Shown: positions 1 through 6,555, counted from the stretch's first letter. The stretch: DNA of 6,555 nt from CAJQQY01 sp964352225 (GCA_964352225.1 CAYGRM010000375.1:1-6555), one strand, 5' to 3'. Notes: generated from the sequence alone by a model not told the origin. Numbers and translations are program-made.

Positions 1-41
1 CATTCGATCATGATTCAAAAAAGTTAAAATCAAATAATAAA

Positions 42-1202
42 ATGAAAAATTTTCAATTTAAAAATCCCACTAAAATTATTTTTGGAAAAGATACAATTCC
101 AACATTATCTAAAGAACTACCAGAAGGTGCCAAAATCATGATGCTCTACGGAGGTGGTAGTATCAAACGAAATGGAATTTATGACCAAGTGAAATCTGCA
201 TTGGAAGGATTTGAAGTAATTGAATTTGGAGGTATTCCAGCAAATCCAGAATATGATATTTTGATGGAAGCACTAGCTATCATCAAAAAGGAAAAGGTCA
301 CTTATCTTTTAGCCGTCGGTGGTGGTTCTGTAATTGATGGAGTAAAATTTCTCTCAGCAGCAGCATATTATGAAGGCGATGATCCTTGGGATATTTTAGC
401 CAAATCAATTCGAACTTTCAAGGGGATGCCATTCGGAACAGTTTTAACCTTGCCTGCTACAGGTTCAGAAATGAATTCTGGTTCAGTAATTACTCGACAC
501 TCTTTGAAGGAAAAAAGAACTATGGGCGGTCCAGGATTGTTTCCACAGTTTTCCATTTTAGATCCTCAAGTCGTTCATTCTATTCCTAAGCGACAATTGG
601 CCAATGGAATTGTTGATGCCTACACGCATGTATTAGAACAATATATGACTTACCCTGCTGGAGCATTTTTACAAGACAGAATTGCTGAAGGCATTTTGCA
701 AACCTTAATTGAAATTGCTCCAAGGATTATTGCTGATCCTACAGACTACGAAGCTGCTTCTAATTTTATGTGGTCATGCACCATGGCATTAAATGGTTTG
801 ATTCAATTAGGTGTTCCAACTGACTGGGCAGTCCACATGATGGGTCACGAATTAACTGCGCTTTATGGAATCGATCATGCTAGAACTTTAGCCATCATTG
901 CCCCAAGTCATTATCGATATAACCTTGAAACTAAGAAAGAAAAATTAGCTCAATACGGAGAACGATTATGGAATATTACGGAAGGTAATGTGGAAGAAAA
1001 AGCAAAAGCAGCAATTGCAAAAACGGAAGAATTTCTCCATTCTCTAGATATCAAAACGACCTTAAAGGAGTACACAGAAAATTATGAAGGAACCGCTGAA
1101 ACGATTGCCCAAAGATTCGTTGATCGTGGATGGAAAGGTTTAGGAGAACATAGAAACCTTGCTCCTGAAGATGTAGAAAAAATTGTCAAAATGAGTTACT
1201 AA
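42..1202 (+). CDS. yqhD: YqhD-like NADPH-dependent iron-containing alcohol dehydrogenase / aldehyde reductase
   Basis: A complete 386-residue group III (iron-containing) alcohol dehydrogenase. YqhD-type enzymes reduce short-chain aldehydes to alcohols with NADPH in the cytoplasm, often to detoxify aldehydes. The N-terminal Rossmann-like half carries GGGS at residues 37-40, the turn that binds the 2'-phosphate of NADPH in E. coli YqhD, and a second GGGSVIDG motif at 93-100. The C-terminal helical half carries the metal ligands D192, H196, H265 and H279. Their spacing matches YqhD D194/H198/H267/H281 with a constant offset of two, so the metal site looks intact. The length matches the family (about 387). 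The reading frame is open to the left edge, but ATG 42 aligns with the family N-terminus (MKNFxFxxPTKIIFG), which decides the start. It has its own terminator and converges on the next gene. The natural substrate cannot be read from sequence; metal could be Zn or Fe. Confidence 0.95.
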   Translation: MKNFQFKNPTKIIFGKDTIPTLSKELPEGAKIMMLYGGGSIKRNGIYDQVKSALEGFEVIEFGGIPANPEYDILMEALAIIKKEKVTYLLAVGGGSVIDGVKFLSAAAYYEGDDPWDILAKSIRTFKGMPFGTVLTLPATGSEMNSGSVITRHSLKEKRTMGGPGLFPQFSILDPQVVHSIPKRQLANGIVDAYTHVLEQYMTYPAGAFLQDRIAEGILQTLIEIAPRIIADPTDYEAASNFMWSCTMALNGLIQLGVPTDWAVHMMGHELTALYGIDHARTLAIIAPSHYRYNLETKKEKLAQYGERLWNITEGNVEEKAKAAIAKTEEFLHSLDIKTTLKEYTENYEGTAETIAQRFVDRGWKGLGEHRNLAPEDVEKIVKMSY

Positions 1203-1209
1203 TAAAAAT

Positions 1210-1250
1210 AGCCATACCACGGTTTTAGAAACTGTGGTATGGCTTTTTTT
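1210..1250 (+). terminator. Strong, probably bidirectional rho-independent terminator between convergent genes
   Basis: The left arm 1210-1225 pairs with 1229-1244 to form a 16-bp stem with a single G-U pair (1221/1233) and a 3-nt loop (TAG). A run of seven T follows at 1244-1250, serving the reductase gene on the plus strand. Read on the minus strand, the same stem is followed by ATTTTTATT, so it can also end transcription of the lectin-OmpA gene, whose stop codon lies only a few bases away at 1254-1256. The gap between the two convergent stop codons is 51 bp and consists almost entirely of this element. Confidence 0.93.
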
Positions 1251-1253
1251 AAA

Positions 1254-2336
1254 TCAAGCTCTCGGCCTCACTAAATACACCTCTACTCTCCTATTTAATT
1301 TCCTACCTTCAACTGTTCCATTATCCATTTTCGGAAAACTTTCACCGTACCCTTTAGTATTAATCCTCTGCTGATCAATTCCATTTTGTCTTAGATATTT
1401 TGCGACAGCATCTGCTCTTTTTTGAGAAATTAATTTATTTAATTTCGCATCCCCAGAACTATCGGTATGACCATAAATAAAAATACTCATCTCCTTGTTA
1501 TCTTTGAGTAAATTTACTAATCGATTTAACTCTCTTAAGTCCTCATATTGAAGTGTAGCATTTCCAGCAGAAAAATCTACTTCTTTCAATGAATAAATTT
1601 TACCATCCAAAAGTTGAGTCGCAGTTTTTTTATCAAAAACTGATACCTCCGTAAAGGTCATTTTTTCTAAACAAACTTCTTGCAAATTAAACGAACCTCC
1701 AGTTGCAGCAGAAAAACCCCAATATACATTTGGATTACCTCGAAAAACTTTCCCAACCATATCATATTTCTTCTTGATTCGTAAACTGTTATCCATGAAA
1801 ATTTTTATCTCTTGTTCCGTAGGATTCCAAGTAACTTTCATACGATGGAGTTTGCAGTCCTCTATATTTTTTCGATTTGGAAGAATTGAAACAGGTTGTA
1901 AATTACCCGTTCCATGATTCAATCTACCATTGGTCATGATCGCCATATGATCATATTCAGGATCATCTCGATGGTAGTTTTGATAAGTATCCATTTCTAT
2001 TCCAAGAGAGGGTCTTAGCCTGCCAAATCCCATTCCTTCTCCTGGCATTCCAGTTCTTAATTTGTCATGAAAAATAAAAACGATTCCATCAGCTCCCGCA
2101 TCGTAACATCCAAATTTTAAATCAATTTCCATTTCAAATGGATCATTTAGATTAATTGGATTTTTATACCATACGGAACCACCTTGCCATTCTCTTTCAT
2201 TCGTTAATCTATAACATTGATCTCCAGTCCGAACCGCATCTCCAGATACTTTAAATGATTCGAGATCAAGTTTTACATTTTGAGAAAAACAGGAAATGGA
2301 AAAAAATAAAAAAATGAATCGATAAAAGAATTTCAT
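1254..2336 (-). CDS. Secreted legume-type lectin domain fused to OmpA-like peptidoglycan-binding domain
   Basis: A complete 360-residue exported protein. Residues 1-19 form a short hydrophobic signal peptide ending in FSQ, a common cleavage context in Bacteroidota. Residues about 22-230 resemble a bacterial L-type (legume-like) lectin: ADGIVFIF at 82-89 with the conserved Asp D83, a Gly-rich turn at 99-105, IEMDTYQN at 113-120 and DH at 129-130, which are typical sugar- and metal-site segments. Residues about 245-357 are an OmpA C-terminal domain: a VDF strand at 253-255, GHTD at 289-292, and D292 and R307 at the 15-residue spacing of the diaminopimelate-binding pair of OmpA, then NRRVEV at 348-353. 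Expected role: binding a glycan while held to peptidoglycan. No beta-barrel lies between the domains. Four cysteines (41, 77, 161, 222) remain after the signal and could form disulfides. C16 could suggest a lipoprotein, but the residues before it (S-I-S) are a poor lipobox. The sugar ligand is unknown. Confidence 0.92.
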   Translation of the reverse strand: MKFFYRFIFLFFSISCFSQNVKLDLESFKVSGDAVRTGDQCYRLTNEREWQGGSVWYKNPINLNDPFEMEIDLKFGCYDAGADGIVFIFHDKLRTGMPGEGMGFGRLRPSLGIEMDTYQNYHRDDPEYDHMAIMTNGRLNHGTGNLQPVSILPNRKNIEDCKLHRMKVTWNPTEQEIKIFMDNSLRIKKKYDMVGKVFRGNPNVYWGFSAATGGSFNLQEVCLEKMTFTEVSVFDKKTATQLLDGKIYSLKEVDFSAGNATLQYEDLRELNRLVNLLKDNKEMSIFIYGHTDSSGDAKLNKLISQKRADAVAKYLRQNGIDQQRINTKGYGESFPKMDNGTVEGRKLNRRVEVYLVRPRA

Positions 2337-2376
2337 ACTTTATTACTTCAGAACTAAAAAGTTAAAATAATCATGT

Positions 2377-2448
2377 AAAAAAATCGGTTGGTTTAATGAA
2401 AACCAGCGTAGATTATATGCTTAAAACAAACTAAACCGATTAAGAAAA
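2377..2448 (-). terminator. Probable rho-independent terminator downstream of the T9SS cargo gene
   Basis: On the minus strand, AATCGGTT (plus 2434-2441) pairs with AACCGATT (plus 2382-2389) in a perfect 8-bp stem. It can be extended by four pairs after a small internal loop. Seven T follow (plus-strand A run 2377-2383). The apical loop is long, about 35 nt, and contains its own small hairpin: TGGTTT at 2389-2394 with AAACCA at 2400-2405. Its place just after the stop codon at 2456 fits a terminator. It also means the lectin-OmpA gene downstream probably has its own promoter. It is weaker than the other two terminators here because of the large loop. Confidence 0.6.
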
Positions 2449-2455
2449 ATTTAAA

Positions 2456-3400
2456 TCAATCCACCTTGATCATTTTCTCACGAAAAACTACCTCATTCAA
2501 ATCATCCCAAACCTCCAAAATATAAATGCCCGCATTTATTTTTTGTTCAAAGAAAACGACTTCTCTATTTTTTTGTAAATGTGTTGTTATAACTAGTTGC
2601 CCTTGTAAGTCAAAAATTTTCAAAATAGGATTTTTTAACATTTCGAACCCATCCATTTCCAAATCAAATTTGTCCAAAAAAGGATTTGGGTAAACGGTAA
2701 ATTTTATCTCGTCAAAATTTCCATTCCCTTCAATCGAAGTTGACAAACAATTTTCATTAAAAATATAATTACAAGCCAAAGGTGGATTCGGATGAGTATA
2801 AACTATTTCAGTTTCGTACCGATAACAATTTAAAAATGGAACATAATCTGGTGACTCATTGGGGTTGACCCCTCGAGCAATTATTCCTGAACTGCTACCA
2901 ATACCTTCTATCCAAACTTCCTCCTCAGCACCTGCTTGAGACTTGAATACAATCACTCTTCGAAAGATTCCATCGGAAGTAGTAATGTATTGATTTGATT
3001 TTGCAGTTAAGGTATTTTCACTCCCTGTGATGGTTTGCAAAGTGATAGTTTGGGTACTTTCTAAAGACCAGTCATACAAGATAGATTCCATAGTTGCATT
3101 TTTTGGAATCCAAAAAACTTGATCAATTTCACCCCTTACCGCTCCTTCATAATATCTTCCAGATTCAGTTCCTTGATTATTAAAAATAATCGAATAAATC
3201 CTTGCATAGGTTTTATTATTAATGGTGGTATCTCCACAAAGTACTCTTCGTTCTGGAATAATTTGATTGGCGGCTATATAATAGCCCTCTTGCCAAGTTG
3301 CATCTTGAGTAGGAAAATTAATACTGGACTGAGCTTTTATAAACAATATATTTACAAATAAAAAGGTAGAAATGAATAGTAGTGATTTGTAGGTCATCAT
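2456..3400 (-). CDS. Secreted protein of unknown function with T9SS type A sorting domain
   Basis: A complete 314-residue cargo protein of the Bacteroidota type IX secretion system. Residues 1-23 are a Sec signal peptide with a hydrophobic core and a likely cut after IKA. Residues about 26-215 resemble a region seen in many Bacteroidota secreted proteins of unknown function: GDTTINNKTYARIY at 56-69, a WIPK strand segment at 97-100, LYDWSLE at 108-114, and the diagnostic-looking WIEGIGS at 163-169, then a C-x(16)-C region (192, 209). Residues about 233-314 are the type A sorting domain: VYPNP at 236-240, KIFDLQGQLV at 261-270, AGIYILEV at 290-297 and a terminal KMIKVD. The sorting domain is normally removed after outer-membrane passage, leaving the protein on the cell surface or released. 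The start could be either of the tandem ATG codons (residue 1 or 2); neither has a clear ribosome-binding site. It is transcribed divergently from the metalloprotease gene. No enzyme motif is visible. Confidence 0.9.
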   Translation of the reverse strand: MMTYKSLLFISTFLFVNILFIKAQSSINFPTQDATWQEGYYIAANQIIPERRVLCGDTTINNKTYARIYSIIFNNQGTESGRYYEGAVRGEIDQVFWIPKNATMESILYDWSLESTQTITLQTITGSENTLTAKSNQYITTSDGIFRRVIVFKSQAGAEEEVWIEGIGSSSGIIARGVNPNESPDYVPFLNCYRYETEIVYTHPNPPLACNYIFNENCLSTSIEGNGNFDEIKFTVYPNPFLDKFDLEMDGFEMLKNPILKIFDLQGQLVITTHLQKNREVVFFEQKINAGIYILEVWDDLNEVVFREKMIKVD

Positions 3401-3556
3401 CCATTGATTTTAAGTTCAAAGAAATCGATTTTTTAAAAATACATTTTATTTTTCATTTAATAATATCAAACTACTTATATTCGCTGATTGATAAAACAAG
3501 ACCAAATAATTTATTACTAAAATTTATTGATCGTTTTAAAAATTCAAAATTACAAT
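3401..3556. promoter_or_regulatory. Divergent intergenic region holding promoters for both flanking secreted-protein genes
   Basis: This 156-bp AT-rich gap separates the start of the T9SS cargo gene (minus) from the start of the metalloprotease gene (plus), so both promoters should lie here. Matches to the Bacteroidota sigma consensus (TTG, then TAnnTTTG) are imperfect. On the minus strand, TAGTTTG (plus 3467-3473) is one base short of the -7 consensus and has TTG 23 bp upstream (plus 3497-3499). On the plus strand, TATATTCG at 3476-3483 matches seven of eight -7 positions but has no good -33 partner. The two candidates nearly abut, which would let one bound protein affect both genes. The region is certain as an intergenic spacer; the individual elements are weak guesses. 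Confidence 0.4.
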
Positions 3557-6028
3557 ATGAAAAAACACATAATCCATTTCTTATTATCAGCTTTTGCTTT
3601 ATTATTATTTGTACCAAATTCAGATGCACAAATTTTTAAGAAAAGAAAAAATAAGAATAAGCCAACTACTACAAAACCTGAGAAAAAAGACAAAGACAGT
3701 AAAGTAAAACCTTATGATGAAGTCATTACTGAGAAGGCTATTTCAGACGAAGGTCTTTTTACAGTTCATAAAGTAGGCAGTAAAAATTATTTCGAAATTC
3801 CTAAAGACATTTTAGAAAAAGAAATATTAATCGTCAGTCGAATTTCAGGTTTTGTTAAAAATTTGAACTTTGGAGGAGCAGGAGTTAAGTCTCGACCGCA
3901 ACAAGTTATTCGATGGCAAAAAAAGGATGATCAAATCCTTTTAAGATCTGTAAGCTATAATAGTGTAGCTAGTGAAGATGATCCAATTTATGAATCAGTT
4001 AGAAATAATAATTTTGAACCTATTGTTGCCACATTTGATTTAGCAGCTTATAATGCGGATTCTTCCGCTTATGTCTTCGAGGTTTCTCCTTTTTTCACCA
4101 AAGATATTCCGATGATCGGAGCAATCAGCTCTGGGCAAAGGAAAGATTTTGGGATAAAAGGTTTAGATTCTGACCGAAGTATGATCTCCAGCATGAAAGC
4201 TTTTCCTCAAAATGTGGAAATCCGACATATCTTAACTTACAAAGGAGACAAATTACCTGATAATAATATCACAGAAACCATGTCGGTGGAAATGAATCAA
4301 TCATTCATTATCCTTCCAGATGAACCGATGCAATCACGATTCTATGATGAGCGAGTAGGTTATTTTTCTATCCGCCAAACTGATTATAGTTCGGAATCTC
4401 ATTTTACTGAAACCAAACAATATATCACACGATGGAGATTAGAACCTACGGATATGGAAGCCTACAAAAGAGGTGAAGTCGTGGCTCCTAAAAAACAAAT
4501 CGTTTACTATATCGATCCTGCCACACCTACTAAATGGGTTCCGTACATTCAACAAGGAATTAATGATTGGCAACCAGCATTTGAAGCAGCAGGTTTTAAA
4601 GAGGCGATTGTAGGGAAAATTGCTCCAACTGCTGAAGAGAATCCTGATTGGAGTCCTGAAGATACTCGTTACTCTACCTTAAGATATGTCTCCACCGATA
4701 TTCAAAATGCCATGGGCCCTCACGTGCATGATCCGAGAAGTGGGGAAATTTTGGAGAGTGATATCATCTGGTATCACAACATTCAAAAATTATTGAGGAA
4801 CTGGTTTATGACTCAAACTGCAGCGGCAAATCCAGCGGCTCAAAAAGTAAAATTTAGCGATGAGTTGATGGGACAATTAATTCGATTCGTAGCAGCTCAT
4901 GAAGTTGGACATACTTTAGGACTACCACATAATATGGGTTCAAGTGTTGCTTATCCGATTGACTCCCTTCGTTCTCCAACATTTACTGCAACCCATGGAA
5001 CTGCTCCATCAATTATGGATTATGCTCGATTTAATCACGTAGCTCAGCCAGGTGATGGAGTGACTAATTTTTATCCGATGATTGGTGAATATGATGTTTG
5101 GTCTATTATTTATGGTTACAAATTAATTCCAGATGCGAAGTCTCCTGAAGAAGAACGAGCTACTCTAAATAAGTGGATTAAGGAAAGAGCTGATAATCCT
5201 GTTTATAGATTCGGAAGCCAAAAACGAAATACATTTGACCCAACTGCTCAAACTGAGGACTTGGGAGATAATGCTATCCAATCTGGAAATTTAGGAATCG
5301 AAAATTTAAAACGAATTGTACCTAAATTAATCCAATGGTCAGAAGAAGCAGGCGAAGGAAATGATTATGATCAGTTGGAAGAAATGTATGATGCGGTGTA
5401 TGGCCAAATGGGTAAATATAACCGTCATGTGGTTACAAATATTGGAGGGGTAGTTCAGATGTCAAAAACTACTGAGCAAAAAGGGCCAGTATTTTTTCCA
5501 GTATCCAAGCAACTTCAGATGGATGCCATGAAATATATGGATGAACAAGTATGGCAAACGCCACAATGGCTACTAGATAAAGACATCTTAGACAGGATTT
5601 CACCTTCAGGAGCAACAGACCGAATAAGTGGAATGCAAGGTCGCGTCTTAAATCAATTGTTTGACTCAGATAGATTAAGGCGGATAGATGAAGCGGAAGC
5701 AATGGCTCGAAAACCTTTTGAAGTATTTTCTTTATTAGATGCTTTCGCTTATTCAAAAAGTGCCATTTTTAGAGAGGTTTATACGGCTAAGGAGATTGAT
5801 GGATTTAGAAGAAACTTGCAAAGAGCCTATGTAAATAAAATGGCTGAAATTATGAAAATGGAGGACAAAAGGTATGATCAAACCAATATAAAAGCTATTT
5901 GCCGAGGTAATCTTAAAGTTTTGAAAACCGAACTTCAAGGCGCCATTCCTAAAGCAACAAATACTTTTACCAAATACCATATGGAAGACTTAGTGGAAAG
6001 AATTGATCAGATTCTGGATCCTAAATAA
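3557..6028 (+). CDS. Exported zinc-dependent metalloprotease (DUF5118/DUF5117/DUF4953 family)
   Basis: A complete 823-residue zincin. Residues 1-25 form a signal peptide (KK start, long Leu/Phe/Ala core, SDAQ cut region). Residues about 27-51 are a charged linker with 11 Lys in 25. Residues about 55-95 fit DUF5118, about 95-290 DUF5117, and about 380-720 the DUF4953 zincin domain. The zinc site is HEVGHTLGLPH with H448, E449, H452 and H458, an extended metzincin-like HEXXHxxGxxH motif. SIMDY at 485-489 supplies a Met-turn (M487) 29 residues later. The family segment DPRSGEIL with IIWYHN precedes the site at about 392-408. The C-terminus is helical with no T9SS sorting domain, so the protein probably stays in the periplasm or outer membrane. 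The frame stays open to a TTG at 3527, but ATG 3557 is the better start because the signal peptide begins exactly there. Its length is typical for the family. The substrate is unknown. A strong terminator follows, so it is monocistronic. Confidence 0.95.
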   Translation: MKKHIIHFLLSAFALLLFVPNSDAQIFKKRKNKNKPTTTKPEKKDKDSKVKPYDEVITEKAISDEGLFTVHKVGSKNYFEIPKDILEKEILIVSRISGFVKNLNFGGAGVKSRPQQVIRWQKKDDQILLRSVSYNSVASEDDPIYESVRNNNFEPIVATFDLAAYNADSSAYVFEVSPFFTKDIPMIGAISSGQRKDFGIKGLDSDRSMISSMKAFPQNVEIRHILTYKGDKLPDNNITETMSVEMNQSFIILPDEPMQSRFYDERVGYFSIRQTDYSSESHFTETKQYITRWRLEPTDMEAYKRGEVVAPKKQIVYYIDPATPTKWVPYIQQGINDWQPAFEAAGFKEAIVGKIAPTAEENPDWSPEDTRYSTLRYVSTDIQNAMGPHVHDPRSGEILESDIIWYHNIQKLLRNWFMTQTAAANPAAQKVKFSDELMGQLIRFVAAHEVGHTLGLPHNMGSSVAYPIDSLRSPTFTATHGTAPSIMDYARFNHVAQPGDGVTNFYPMIGEYDVWSIIYGYKLIPDAKSPEEERATLNKWIKERADNPVYRFGSQKRNTFDPTAQTEDLGDNAIQSGNLGIENLKRIVPKLIQWSEEAGEGNDYDQLEEMYDAVYGQMGKYNRHVVTNIGGVVQMSKTTEQKGPVFFPVSKQLQMDAMKYMDEQVWQTPQWLLDKDILDRISPSGATDRISGMQGRVLNQLFDSDRLRRIDEAEAMARKPFEVFSLLDAFAYSKSAIFREVYTAKEIDGFRRNLQRAYVNKMAEIMKMEDKRYDQTNIKAICRGNLKVLKTELQGAIPKATNTFTKYHMEDLVERIDQILDPK

Positions 6029-6058
6029 TTTTTAGTTTAATAGAATAATAGCGCTCTT

Positions 6059-6097
6059 AAGTATCGGAAAACTTAATGTTTTCCGATACTTTTTTTT
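6059..6097 (+). terminator. Strong rho-independent terminator of the metalloprotease gene
   Basis: The left arm 6059-6072 pairs with 6078-6091 in a perfect 14-bp stem closed by a 5-nt loop (TTAAT), and eight T follow at 6090-6097. It lies 31 bp after the metalloprotease stop codon. It isolates that gene from the one starting at 6279. Confidence 0.95.
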
Positions 6098-6278
6098 ATA
6101 CCTTCATCTTGGTTTAAGCCCGACGTTGCTATCTACCACAAAATCCAATAAGTTCAAAGTTCGAGGCGGAATCAATTTAGCATATCAATTTTAATTCTTT
6201 TCCTTCCATTTTTTTTGTTATTATTGTTATTAGTACTATTGTCTTGATAAACATAACAATACTTAATTTTTTCAAAAC
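6098..6278. other. Intergenic leader region of the last gene, no gene seen
   Basis: These 181 bp lie between the metalloprotease terminator and the start of the last gene. I see no coding potential: short minus-strand open frames overlap the start of the next gene and have no family features. The left part is of mixed composition (about 6105-6175). The right part (6180-6278) is very AT-rich and contains a long T run at 6209-6216 and a spaced inverted repeat described separately. A promoter for the gene at 6279 is expected here. Confidence 0.6.
6222..6261. repeat. Spaced 9-bp perfect inverted repeat upstream of the last gene
   Basis: TATTGTTAT at 6222-6230 is the exact reverse complement of ATAACAATA at 6253-6261, with 22 bp between them. 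The arm centres are 31 bp apart, about three helical turns. TACTATTG (6234-6241), which matches seven of eight positions of the Bacteroidota -7 consensus, lies between the arms, with a TTG at 6215-6217 only 16 bp upstream of it. The layout could be an operator around a promoter or a leader hairpin. In DNA this AT-rich, chance is a serious alternative. Confidence 0.4.
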
Positions 6279-6555
6279 ATGGATAAAACGCTTGATGGGC
6301 ATTTGATTGAAAAATCGGAAGAGGATAAATTTGAATTCTATCGAAATTTCCAATTTCAAGATGATGCACTTCCATTTCTAGAACTTTTAAAAGAAAACGA
6401 AATTCCCTTCGAATTTAATGGCTCAGAAACGCTGATCACGGAGGCTATTGTTGGCAGTCCGAATTATCCAAAATTTGTATTGAAAGTTTTACGAAGTGAT
6501 ATTCCAACTGTTAATTCTATTATTGAAAGAGAAGTTTTAAAAAACGCTGCTGACT
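6279..6555 (+). CDS. Partial protein with DUF2007-like (putative signal transducing) N-terminal domain
   Basis: The first 92 codons of a gene cut off by the right edge of the window. An in-frame TAA at 6264-6266 and no other ATG between make ATG 6279 the start. No signal peptide is present, so this part is cytoplasmic. Residues about 18-87 fit a beta-alpha-beta...beta-alpha pattern: FEFYRNFQF strand (18-26), helix DDALPFLELLKEN (28-40), strand IPFEF (42-46), then TLITEAIVG (51-59), strand KFVLKV (65-70) and a helix from about 74. Phrases such as 'LLKENEIPFEF' and 'PKFVLKV' recall DUF2007-type domains found in Bacteroidota proteins, sometimes ahead of membrane segments, but this assignment is from memory of the family pattern and not a search. 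The function is unknown. It stands apart from the metalloprotease because a strong terminator lies between them. Confidence 0.8.
   Translation, partial: MDKTLDGHLIEKSEEDKFEFYRNFQFQDDALPFLELLKENEIPFEFNGSETLITEAIVGSPNYPKFVLKVLRSDIPTVNSIIEREVLKNAAD

Noticed and set aside
1..41. Possible tail of an upstream gene ending at TAA 25-27
   Set aside because: Eight codons in one frame is far too little to support a coding call; the frame in phase with the reductase is open but the family N-terminus starts at 42.
368..589. Open frames on both strands inside the reductase gene
   Set aside because: They overlap a well-supported enzyme gene in other frames and show no recognisable domain.
3119..3361. Plus-strand open frame of 80 codons opposite the T9SS cargo gene
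   Set aside because: It lies antisense to a signal-peptide-bearing gene with a clear C-terminal domain, and its composition looks like the reverse of that gene.
1254..3400. Operon of the T9SS cargo gene and the lectin-OmpA gene
   Set aside because: The 119-bp gap contains a probable terminator, so separate transcription units are more likely.
3382..3639. Plus-strand open frame of 85 codons across the divergent promoter region
   Set aside because: It overlaps the starts of both flanking genes and has AT-rich, Ile/Phe-rich content expected by chance.
5469..5980. Two minus-strand open frames within the metalloprotease gene
   Set aside because: They are antisense shadows of a conserved protein-coding region and have no motifs.
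6148..6175. tRNA-like T-arm sequence (GTTCAAAGTTCGAGGC)
   Set aside because: No acceptor stem, anticodon arm or D-arm can be built around it, so it is not a tRNA.
6172..6375. Minus-strand open frames over the start of the last gene
   Set aside because: They overlap the better-supported plus-strand gene and include low-complexity Asn/Lys or Ile runs from AT-rich DNA.

Overview
This 6.5 kb window comes from a member of the Bacteroidota. Three things indicate this: one secreted protein ends in a type IX secretion (T9SS) type A sorting domain, another carries the Bacteroidota-typical DUF5117/DUF4953 metalloprotease architecture, and the DNA is AT-rich with no clear Shine-Dalgarno sequences ahead of the starts. 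I cannot place it more finely with confidence. There are no RNA genes, insertion sequences, CRISPR arrays or prophage genes.

Layout from left to right. (1) A complete plus-strand gene for a YqhD-like NADPH-dependent aldehyde reductase (42-1202). (2) A strong 16-bp hairpin at 1210-1250 that probably stops transcription from both sides, because the next gene converges on it. (3) A minus-strand gene (1254-2336) for a secreted protein that joins a legume-type lectin domain to an OmpA-like peptidoglycan-binding domain. (4) A weaker minus-strand terminator (about 2377-2448). (5) A minus-strand gene (2456-3400) for a secreted T9SS cargo protein of unknown function. (6) A 156-bp divergent promoter region. 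(7) A plus-strand gene for an exported 823-residue zinc metalloprotease with an intact HEXXHxxGxxH site; its start is best placed at ATG 3557. (8) A strong terminator at 6059-6097. (9) A 181-bp gap that includes a 9-bp inverted repeat. (10) The first 92 codons of a gene running off the right edge (6279-6555), whose N-terminus resembles the DUF2007-like 'putative signal transducing' domain.

The three central genes all encode exported proteins: a glycan binder with a cell-wall anchor, a T9SS cargo and a protease. Terminators separate the transcription units, so this is a neighbourhood of single-gene units rather than an operon, and a shared pathway is not demonstrated. The reductase is a cytoplasmic enzyme with no visible link to the others. 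I found no convincing sign of an undescribed multi-gene system. The points most worth a second look are the lectin-OmpA fusion and where it sits in the cell, the T9SS cargo divergent from the protease, and the spaced inverted repeat upstream of the last gene.
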